A DNA stretch of 64,000 nt from Rostrohypoxylon terebratum (Eukaryota; Ascomycota; Sordariomycetes; Xylariales; Hypoxylaceae): NCBI GenBank assembly GCA_022497145.1, contig MU385888.1, positions 1 through 64,000 on the forward strand. The letters run 5' to 3'. Positions 55,453 to 64,000 of the stretch are shown one piece after another. Position 1 is the stretch's first letter; every line of letters starts with the position of its first letter. The notes beneath the pieces were generated by a model. That model was given only the letters and a program-made list of their open reading frames with translations, did not search any database and was not told the origin of the DNA. The translations under genes and the position numbers were made by a program.

Positions 55453-55692
55453 TAATATGTACAGCACCAGTAACTTCGTTTTCATTCGGCAATCCCATTG
55501 TGTACTCGAATCTGTGTGGCGCATCGACTCCAGACTTGATTCGCTCACAATGCCAAATGAGCCTTGTAGAGATGTGGCTTGGAATCACATCACAGCCGAC
55601 GACCCCTCAAATAAAAATATGTGCCAGCTATCTTCATTCAATGTTGTCAACATGCAGTTCCAGTGCTGACCCTCAAAACACCGAGTTCTATC

Positions 55693-58600
55693 ATGGACCC
55701 AACAGCAGTACTAGGTCTAGTCTGCAACGTGATAGATCTAGCTGAAAAAACATACAAATGCGCCAAGAAGGCGAAGGAGATCTACGACTCAGCCACGGGT
55801 TTGTCAAAGAAAAATGAACAGTTATCCCAGCTCACCAGCGAGCTGAATGTTATATTTGACCAGGTTCAAGGTTGTCATAGGGACCTACAGAACCCTACGA
55901 TCGGCGACATCAACATCCAGGATGTGACCAGCGAGTGCAAGGACCTCTCATTGGACATCACTAATTTATTAAATCAATGTCAAGCAACAAAGCCTGCTTC
56001 GATCAGGCATGCAGTTGGCGCGGTTATAAAGGGCGTAAGAAAAAAAGATGACCTTCAAGCCATCCAAACCAACCTGGAAAAACGTCAACAAACACTTCAC
56101 CTAGCTCTTACATCATCTGCAAGGTATGTTTGGTTTCAAGTTTGAGCAGTCAGAACACTTCTAGAAAAAGTTAATGAACCACCAAAGGCAGTTGTATGTG
56201 TATACTAACCCTAGAACCAACAGAACCCAACTCCTCAAGATCGAGAAAGCCCTCGAAGAAGAACACGTCCAAAACTATGAATTAAAGCAAGAACTCAGTG
56301 TCGTTCGGCGGAAATTAGACTCTTTGGAAAATGTACCCTATCAACTACAACAAGCTTTGGACCTCAGTCGTCGAGCGCAGAAGGAGCGTGAACTGCAGCA
56401 TGTCCTTCGCATACTAGGCAATGGATACAATGACATATCGAATCCTAGATATGACGAAGTTCATGATGCTCACCAAAATACCTTTGAGTGGATTTTCTGC
56501 GATCCAGAAAAGGTTTTCCGAGTCGAACCAGGCCTGAAAATGTCATTCGTCGACTGGATACGCGAGGGCAGAGATATATTTCACATCCTTGGGAAACCTG
56601 GCTCTGGTAAATCAACATTGATGAAATTCATCTGGAATCATGAAGTAACGAAGGGAAAGTTGAAGGAATGGGCTGGCCAGTCCCGACTCCTACGCCTGAA
56701 ATACTTCTTTTGGAAACATGGATTTAGTCAGAACGGGCTACATGATATGAGACGTTCTTTGCTCGTATCTACCTTGGAACAAGCCCCTGAGCTCTTGGAG
56801 TTGCTTCTACCTAGACTCAATGAACATAACACGATGCTCAATGAATACCTCAGCAACGATGAGATACGTCAAGCATGTGAAAGACTCACGAGTGAACCTC
56901 GCGTTCTAGAAAGATACAAGATATTCATGCTGATTGACGGCCTTGACGAGTTTGACGAGAAAAGAAATGCCGAAGACTATGATGATCTAGTGCAAGTCAT
57001 CCAAGGTTGGACCTCCCAGCAAGAGGGGAAGATCAAAGCCTGTGTTTCCAGCAGAGAATACCCTGTTTTTAGGACCATTACCCACGACCTAAAATTTCAT
57101 TTGCAGAATCTCACAAGGGAAGACATGCGGGCCTTCGTTACTAAGCGCCTAAGCGCGCACTCTCGATTTCCTGAACTTACAGATGCCTGTGAGCGAAATA
57201 CCGAAGACCTCTGCAGCTGTGGGCTTCTGGTAAGGCTCCATAAACGCAATCTCGACTGTTTTGTCAAACGCGTCGTCGATGCAGCTCACGGCGTCTTCCT
57301 TTGGGTTCGGCTTGTGACGTCGGAGATACGAAATCATCTAGGGCAACCCCTAAATTGGTTATGGAAACTTGTGGATACCAAACCCGAAGAATTGTTGGAT
57401 TTCGTGAGGCAAATGTTCGATTCAATACCCCCACCATACCAACGAGAATCATATATTATACTAGCTATTGTCCATCATTATGCAGCATTGGGTGATACTA
57501 TTGCATATCTTCATTTATCTGTCAGGGGGGCATCCTATGTATGGAGCAAGTTAGTTCAAGACAGAGAGAAGTCTGGTTTTCAGCAATCTGATTCAGACAA
57601 GTACACCAACTGGGAAATCTTTCCAGACGAAGAGGTTGATGCTCGCTTCAACGGGTTACTTGAATGTCCCTCGAAAACAAATCAACCCCCCATGTTTTGG
57701 CCGTGTTTCGTTGTTACCCACCGTTCAATTCTCGAAGTCTTGGACAAAAATATCGACAAGAAACTTCGCGAACACGGCGTAACCAAAATGGATTTAGGCA
57801 GATGCATTTGTCAAGTTTCTCTAAGTGATCTAAGTTTCTTCCGAGAGAGAATCATAAAAGACGATGATTTCGTGAACGACATTCATGATGTACAATATTC
57901 GCTTATGGCTACTCTAAAATCGCTCGCGAGTATTAACGTACTTAGAGAGCATTGGTGTATAGAGCAACTAGACCAATTGGAAAATTTAGGTCAGGCGGCT
58001 CGATGCGAAGTCACAAACATTTCAGAATTCGACCGCACCGACATCTTGTTGTCGCCGTTTTTGTCTCTTCTTCCCTTGGTTATTAAACGTAAAATACGCG
58101 CATTGTTCCCTTGGGTCTTGAGAAGGCTGACTAGTGAACCTAAAGGAGGAGTATATCGAGAGTGGGAAATCGCTGGTGATTGCTATTTCAGCGGTGGATC
58201 GGTCGAAGAAAACGATTTCCTAGCAAAACTTCTAGAAAATGGATACGTCGGTAGCTATATACCTGGAAGTGGTGCCGGACACCAGATATCTAACCATAGG
58301 TGCCATACTACTATGTCGTGGCTTTACTTTCTTATGCGCTGTACAAATCCACATATTGAGTCTTGCACTTGGAAAATCTGCGAAATTTGGCTAGAATACA
58401 GGGCCAATCCTCGGGCCTATGAAATTCGACCGGATGGATATAATAGCATATTAATAAATGTTGATGGAGTCCGGTATTACCAATGGGGTAGAAACGTCGT
58501 ACCTGACGCTAAGTACTACCTCAGCGGGAGGTTTGCTCAACCACCTGCACCCCAAGAAAGCGGAGAGACACTCAGAGCTCTCGTCGAACATTCAGACGTT

Positions 58601-58966
58601 CCCAACAAACAGCGACTACTCGAGCTCATAGACCGGAACATCGCTTGGATGGAAGCCGACGAGGAAGCAGAGACCGCAGCGATTTTCAAAGAAGTTCCAT
58701 CAGAAGACGTACTTGAGGTTCCTGAATACGTACCTCCTCCATTCAAGACAACAAGAATTATCTGGAGGGCCTTTATCCTAAAACTTGGCTATGTGTTCTC
58801 GAAAATCAAACCTAGAGCTAAATATGCAAGGTTCCGTGCTCGCACGGCATATAAGAAGTACCTGGGCCCCAAGAACATACGGACAATCATATCGGCACTC
58901 TTGGTATTGGCTGTCTCCATTGCTTTAACATGGGGCGTTATGCTTCGGCACAAATGGAGAGGATGA
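55693..58966 (+). CDS. NACHT-type NLR-like (STAND) protein with C-terminal membrane helix
   Basis: Proposed join is 55693-56123 and 56215-58966 (1060 aa); the GTATGT...CTAACCCTAG intron joins ...TSSAR to TNRTQLLKIEKALEEEH. Residues 1-140 (MDPTAVLGLVCNVIDLAEKTYKCAKKAKEIYDSATGLSKK...) form the all-helical N-terminal domain common in fungal STAND proteins. A coiled-coil-like linker follows (about 145-215). The NTPase has Walker A GKPGSGKST at about 270-278 and Walker B FMLIDGLDEF at about 381-390, then sensor-like SSREYPVF. Beyond about 470 comes a helical region that contains no ankyrin, TPR or WD repeats I can see. The protein ends with a hydrophobic helix IISALLVLAVSIALTWGVML (about 1030-1050) and a short basic tail. 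Family knowledge: fungal NLRs control heterokaryon incompatibility and immunity-like responses. Intact frame; ligand and output unknown. A MITE lies in its upstream region. Confidence 0.9.
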
Positions 58967-60610
58967 GCGAGGTGTTCTCTAACAGCTCACACAGAACGCC
59001 CACCTATTTTGAGGTAAACCGTCGGATAAGAGTGTTTGGCTTAGGGGAGGAGCGCAGCATAGGGGAAAGGGGGGAAATGGATGAGTCAAAGGGCGACAGC
59101 GAGGAAAATGCTCTTTTCAATTCGGATGTTTTGGCAATTTTTCCTAATTATCTCAATTCTTCCAACTAATACAGACTACTGGCAGGCATTCAAACCTCGC
59201 ACCATGCTACCTATCGTGAAAATCAAGTAAGAAAATAATTGGGCACTAAAAACTTGAAAAAAACTAGCTTTTCACCGGAAACGGCTTTGAGTAAGAGCGT
59301 GAGCCTGGACCCTCCTTCACACGGAGTCAAAAGAGTCAACCCATTCACTGAGATAGGGAAAACCATTAAACTCCCAACCAAGTCTTCCGCTCCAAGCCCG
59401 CCGCGCACGCATTCCACGAACCCGCGGACCTCCGAAGTAGAAAACCCCATCACCTAAACCTCGACATCGCTCAATCGCAACCTTAGAATATCGCGGAAAC
59501 CCAGCTGCCTAAAACAAGCACATACCCAAAAATGATATGTAATAGATAAACCCTCAACAAACATCTCTCCTACAGTACCTGTAGGGCTGGCCTGCCTGCC
59601 TGCCTGCCTAAGAAACGCACATACATCACTAACGCACACACCCCCAACCCAATCACATGACGCAACCACTTATCCCTACTACCTCTCAAGCCTTCCCAGC
59701 TTCATTCACAAATCACAAAAAACACCGTATACACACAGGAATATTCTCTTATTCTCCTATTCTCACAACTACCTACCTACGCCCCTCACCCTCGCCCTCG
59801 CCCTCACCACCCTCACCTCCCCCACCGAGGTACTGAGGCGAAAGCAAGGCAATTCGACATTGGTATACAACGAGTAGGGATATCTTCCCCCCCCATCCAA
59901 ACTGCCAAGTCGTCCCCCTTCTCCCCTCTATGCCCTCTCCTCGCCCGCGTTCCTTCCGGATATCTATCTATTCCCAAGTAAACCGAACAACCGCCGTATG
60001 TATGTATGTATGTATGTATGTGTGCTCTTCAACCCAACCTTAGCAATATATCAAAGGTCCGATATCGGTAAGGGAGTAGGCTACACCACCCCCTTCTCAC
60101 AGCGTCGAGACCCCGTGATCGCTATCTCAGCACCCCAATCCTCGTTCCATTTTTTCCTCTTCCACTTGCAGAGGGGAGAGAAGAACCCAGGACGCATCAC
60201 GTCCCAGCTGAAATGAACACGAACTAAGAAACGCACCAGGGCAGCCTATGAAAAAAACCTAACGCCTAGCTTCGACTCGTCCTTTTGTATCACATAAGAA
60301 GCAGCAGTAGCAGAACCCTTAAGTAGGGTCGGTGGTGTGTAACGATGTAAGCAGAAATATGGAAAAAAAAAAGATATCTTCCTGGGTAAAATAATGAAAA
60401 ATAACGGAGGCTCGAAGGCCATATGACGACGAGATATATCTGACCCAGTATCAAAGCAATTAAATAACAACGGTATATGGCGACAATATGCAAGTCCCGA
60501 ACGCCAGTGCTCCGTATCATCGTCATCAGCGAACTCCACTAGAATTCGCCTCGTACATCATAATACGCCAATGCCGACCAAGCCGTGAAACTCTAACAAA
60601 ATGCAGCAAT
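58967..60610. other. intergenic region between NLR-like gene and terminal gene
   Basis: 1.6 kb between convergent genes. Simple repeats: GCCT(n) near 59588-59611 and GTAT(n) at 59996-60021. Frames up to 97 codons have no features. Confidence 0.55.
59996..60021. repeat. (GTAT)n microsatellite
   Basis: Six tandem copies of GTAT ending in GTGTG. Intergenic and likely length-polymorphic. Confidence 0.85.
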
Positions 60611-63600
60611 TTAACATAATTTCCCAACGCCCGAACCGTTTCCTGTAGGATCGCCGTCTTCATAAACCCGGAAGGCTTCCTCGGCACCCGTCCACGCGCG
60701 GTGGGTGCTCGGATATTCGCTAGGCACGCTTGACCTCTGACTTCTATTTTCGAGATCTTCGGCGTCGCTCATAGCATCATCGTCGATGTGAATATCAATC
60801 GTCTCGTCTGGGTCGCGGTTTTCCGCATCCTCTATGCCCGGCCATGGCTCGTCTTCTGGGCCGGGCAATTGACCATCTTGCCAGGACCCCTGTGACTCGT
60901 CCGCGTGAGTGAAGTCGAGCATCTGACTATCGTTGTTCACCGAATCATCCTCTTCATCTTCATCCATGTATTCGCCTCCTTGTCCATCTTGATCGGTGCC
61001 ACTACCACTTTCGCCTTCATCCGCGGCAATCACGCCTCGACCGGGTCGTACGTCGGAAAATGGGGCGTTGCTGTACGGCGTTGCGTAGTACGGCGTCGTG
61101 GCACGATTGACAAAGCCCTCGGGCATTGGGCTGGGCGACGCTGTGCTCCATCGAGGTGTGTTTCGCGGTCGGAAAGAAGGAGATCGTGTACTACGGCGCT
61201 TCGCAACAGCGGCGACGTGTGCCATCGAGGGAGCTCGAACCTGTGGCGAGGGGCGTCGATCGAGTTGGTGGACGTACGACGTGACTCGACGTTTCGCCGG
61301 CACTAGCGCCGGTGATAAGAAGGCTTGCGCGGCTGGAGGTAATGAGGAGGTACGGATGTGAGGTGGCTTAGAGGCTTTGCGCTCCTTAAGCACTGCTGGA
61401 GATTTGGCGCGAGATACGGAGCGATTAGTTCCGAGAGTCGGCGACGCACCCGTCATGCTAGTAAGGAGTCTATGAGCCGGAGACATTGATGTTGCCCGCC
61501 AGTTGCGTTGTGCTGCTTGTCGAAGGCTGAGAGACTGTGAGCTAACAGCGCTTCCTGGATGCTCGTCAAGGGTGTCGTTCCATGTCCAACAATCTTCCAT
61601 CGCGTCTGCCTCGGGGACCTCTTGGCTATTTTGGCTTTGCGAGTCTGCATAGACTCGACTAAGCTCGCGAAGGCGTTGCCAATTCCAACCATTGTCATAA
61701 GCCCCTTGGTCTTGCAAGTATGCCTCGGGGTGGGTGATGTAGAGACGCTGAACACCCGTTGCCTTCATGACCACACTTGAACGTAGGAATGGGACATCCC
61801 ATGTCACAGGCGTCACCATTTCGGGTGGTGATAGAAAGCGAAGCCTCACATCTTTATGAATCTTGCGCAGAGGCACCCATGGCGACTGGAGACCAAGGAA
61901 CTTGGTTACACGATAGTGTTGAGTTGACCCGTGATGGACATTCGCTTGCATTCGAGAGAAAGTCCTGAATAAGGTCCCGAACGCCTCGGAAATGGCTTGG
62001 TGGACACCTCGAGCGTCTGGACTGCGGACAGACACGTTCTTAACGAGACCCCGGCTCCTAAGCCGTTGCTCGATGGTACGGTTGGGTGCACAAGCCCGAG
62101 GGAGAAGCCATTCAGACTCGGAGTCGGGTCCGGCCCAATCGCTGAAATCGGGCGAGTGAGGATCCGTATTAGAATAGCTGCTAGGCAGCTGTGTCCATGG
62201 ATCAGGTTCGGCGTTGATGCCGCTGGAAAGACGTTGGCTCGCGAAGTCTTGAGATTCTACCCACACGTTCTTAAGCGGGAACGGTAAAAAGACGACCTCG
62301 ATATCCCACGGGCGGGTATAAGACGGGAACGACGAAAGGCCTTGCAACTGACTTAATTGCGACTTTAAAGCTTGCAGCTGACTGTACAGCTCTGCACGAC
62401 TCGCCACGCATTCGCTTCCTACGGTGGAAACGGATACCGTGCTGCTTATAGACTCATTTACGCCTGGATGTCGGAGACGGGTCGAAATTTGGCTGCTACT
62501 ATCGTTAATCATCTTCTCGACTTCTTCGACGCGCGACTCGAGCTCGGTAATTCTCAGGTCGCTATGCTCGTGCCTCTCATCGCACACATCGTGGCCGACG
62601 GCTGAGACGGAAGGGTTTTCAAGCCGATCTAAGCGCTGTTCGTGATTTTGAACAGTGTCAGACAGTTGTCTCATCTCCTCATGATGATTTCTCGAAGGAG
62701 ATGGGCTCTGCCTTGCGACCGCATCTCCACGTCCGGTAGACCTCGGCGTATTTGCGACAGTCTGCCCATCATCCATGGATTGGTTCAAACTTATGGGAAT
62801 AGTATCATCTTCCTGTGGATCATCCTGTGGTATTTCATCATCCTGTTCCAGAGGCTCGCGTAACTTGGATCTGACACCACTTAGTGTCCCAAGTCCTTTT
62901 CCGTTAAACGGCCGAAGGTATCCTATCCTGGCAGACGATGTTGTAGAACTCGGTTGAGACGACATTAGACATTGACTTGGGATCGGGGGAAGCATGCCTG
63001 CATCATTTGGGTTAGACTGTATAAGATTGGTCCAGCTCAACGTATCGGGAATAGAGGGTTCTGGTGCAGGCGCCGCGACTTCACCTCCCGGCGCATTCTC
63101 CTGTTCCGCTAGGTATGTTCCAAAGGATGCGGCATCATTAAACGTATAGAAATCTGTGTTAGGTTCCGTTGGCGCGGGCATCTTGAAGGGTAGTTCCGCC
63201 ACTACTGGCGTAAGGGGTTCCCTACTAGCTCTAGGCCGTTCATTTTCTTGGCCATTGTTTACGATATCAATATTGGCGACGGCGGCGGCGGCGGCGGGAG
63301 GAGGCTGGCTGTCGCGAACATCATCATGAAAACAAGCATGATGAGAACACATACACCACGCAGCATCGTCGCCTAAGCCGCCGGCATTTCCATTAGAAAA
63401 TCCATTGGCATGTCCTGGAGAGATTCCTGCCGAACTCCTTCTACCAGTCCTTGTTGATAAAGCGCTGCGGCTCCAGAAGCGACGACATCCGCATTTGGGT
63501 CCTGAGGCGCCATGAGATAAATCCACGAAATTGCATTGCCCGTTAGGAAGATTCGGCGAATTCGAATTCGAGTTGGGTATCACTGTCGCGTCATTATAAA

Positions 63601-63652
63601 TATTAAAGAAAGAGCTGTTTGGCAATGAAAACTCGGGAATTGGTCCTGCCAT
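60611..63652 (-). CDS. fungal-specific protein with N-terminal Cys/His cluster and coiled coil
   Basis: Single uninterrupted frame of 1013 aa from the ATG at 63652 (MAGPIPEFSLPNSSFF). Near the N-terminus is a cysteine/histidine cluster: C54-x-C56 in GPKCGCRRFW and, about 44 residues on, C100-x-C102-x-HH-x-C107-x-H109 in WCMCSHHACFHDD, spaced like a metal site. Residues about 180-320 are disordered. A coiled coil follows (about 330-395, TVQNHEQRLDRLEN and ITELESRVEEVEKMI). A better-ordered middle (about 430-690: YTRPWDIEVVFLPFPLKNVWV; SPWVPLRKIHKDVRLRFLSPPEMVTPVTWDVPFLRSSVVMKATGVQRLYITHPEAYL) looks globular, with many Trp/Pro/Phe. The rest is Arg/Ser-rich then acidic. No signal peptide or membrane helix. 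I do not recognise the family; a nuclear or regulatory role is only a guess. Confidence 0.87.
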   Translation of the reverse strand: MAGPIPEFSLPNSSFFNIYNDATVIPNSNSNSPNLPNGQCNFVDLSHGASGPKCGCRRFWSRSALSTRTGRRSSAGISPGHANGFSNGNAGGLGDDAAWCMCSHHACFHDDVRDSQPPPAAAAAVANIDIVNNGQENERPRASREPLTPVVAELPFKMPAPTEPNTDFYTFNDAASFGTYLAEQENAPGGEVAAPAPEPSIPDTLSWTNLIQSNPNDAGMLPPIPSQCLMSSQPSSTTSSARIGYLRPFNGKGLGTLSGVRSKLREPLEQDDEIPQDDPQEDDTIPISLNQSMDDGQTVANTPRSTGRGDAVARQSPSPSRNHHEEMRQLSDTVQNHEQRLDRLENPSVSAVGHDVCDERHEHSDLRITELESRVEEVEKMINDSSSQISTRLRHPGVNESISSTVSVSTVGSECVASRAELYSQLQALKSQLSQLQGLSSFPSYTRPWDIEVVFLPFPLKNVWVESQDFASQRLSSGINAEPDPWTQLPSSYSNTDPHSPDFSDWAGPDSESEWLLPRACAPNRTIEQRLRSRGLVKNVSVRSPDARGVHQAISEAFGTLFRTFSRMQANVHHGSTQHYRVTKFLGLQSPWVPLRKIHKDVRLRFLSPPEMVTPVTWDVPFLRSSVVMKATGVQRLYITHPEAYLQDQGAYDNGWNWQRLRELSRVYADSQSQNSQEVPEADAMEDCWTWNDTLDEHPGSAVSSQSLSLRQAAQRNWRATSMSPAHRLLTSMTGASPTLGTNRSVSRAKSPAVLKERKASKPPHIRTSSLPPAAQAFLSPALVPAKRRVTSYVHQLDRRPSPQVRAPSMAHVAAVAKRRSTRSPSFRPRNTPRWSTASPSPMPEGFVNRATTPYYATPYSNAPFSDVRPGRGVIAADEGESGSGTDQDGQGGEYMDEDEEDDSVNNDSQMLDFTHADESQGSWQDGQLPGPEDEPWPGIEDAENRDPDETIDIHIDDDAMSDAEDLENRSQRSSVPSEYPSTHRAWTGAEEAFRVYEDGDPTGNGSGVGKLC

Positions 63653-64000
63653 TGGGTTGGGCGTTCCTCAGTCCAGAGCATCGGGGAGTTGAAGAAGACG
63701 AAGCGTCGGGTGGGTTGATGGGGGAAAAGCTCCCTATTTATTTAGATGGCAAGTTGCCAATGGAGATGGATGTTGATGTTGGGATCCTAGGCGACCCTGC
63801 CAGACGCAGCTGGGTCGCGATCCGGAAAATCTAGTACATGGCACTGCTTCTCAGAATTAGTTTAAGCTCTACGGAAGCTATCGTAGCTTTACCGAGTCCA
63901 ACAATTTTCAAGGGGGTATACGAACCACATAGGAACCTGGAAAAGGGAGGACAGGCAGATGCGATGGAGGTATGGGCTGTAATTTATACACGGGAGGCCG
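63653..64000. other. promoter region of the terminal minus-strand gene
   Basis: 348 bp upstream of the terminal gene's start. A short frame here (63619-63834) mostly overlaps that gene in antisense and has no features. No other gene is visible before the window ends. Confidence 0.5.

Noticed and set aside
55281..55745. 154-codon frame running from inside the MITE into the NLR start
   Set aside because: Begins in the mobile element, has no domain, and overlaps the NLR exon in another frame.

Overview
The window looks like nuclear DNA of a filamentous ascomycete, most likely a Sordariomycete. Genes carry short spliceosomal introns (about 50-200 bp, GTRNGT donors, CTAAC-like branch sites). Most predicted proteins have familiar fungal orthologues (Atf1, Dsn1/Mis13, Sdh5/SDHAF2, Erv25, U1-C, Mrm1, a Mit1-like remodeler). 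There is no sign of bacterial operons or viral genomes. All exon joins below were made by eye from splice consensus and protein continuity, without transcripts or database searches.

Layout. 1-986 (-) is the open part of a pogo/Fot1-type transposase running off the left edge. About 1-8.9 kb is gene-poor and has degenerate tandem repeats. 9.4-24.4 kb is a compact housekeeping block: Atf1-type bZIP factor (+), kinetochore protein Dsn1/Mis13 (+), SDHAF2 (-), Erv25 p24 protein (-), U1-C (+) and a 1111-residue disordered protein (-). 24.4-36.8 kb is looser, with a secreted agmatinase-family enzyme (+) and a small secreted cysteine-containing protein (-). 36.8-39.8 kb has two convergent cell-surface genes, a Ser/Thr-rich GPI-type protein (+) and a cysteine-module GPI-type protein (-). 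41.2-43.2 kb is the mitochondrial rRNA methyltransferase Mrm1 (-), divergent from a large SNF2/CHD3-type remodeler (+, 44.0-50.1 kb) whose first exon appears to lie about 960 bp upstream of the rest. 50.9-53.7 kb is a CCCH zinc-finger protein (+) with a 42-nt microexon. 54.87-58.97 kb holds an intron-containing tRNA-Thr(AGT), a 286-bp MITE with TA target duplication, and a NACHT-type NLR-like gene (+) ending in a predicted membrane helix. 60.6-63.65 kb (-) is a fungal-specific protein with an N-terminal Cys/His cluster.

How they relate. Most genes are independent housekeeping functions: stress transcription, kinetochore, complex II assembly, ER-Golgi cargo, splicing, mitochondrial rRNA modification and heterochromatin. 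The accessory part most worth attention is tRNA-Thr - MITE - NLR. It combines a dynamic insertion site, a mobile element about 240 bp upstream of the start codon, and a repeat-less STAND protein with a C-terminal transmembrane segment. Other notable points are a GC-AG intron in the agmatinase, a frame-preserving stop-free intron in SDHAF2, and the two alternative 5' ends of the remodeler.
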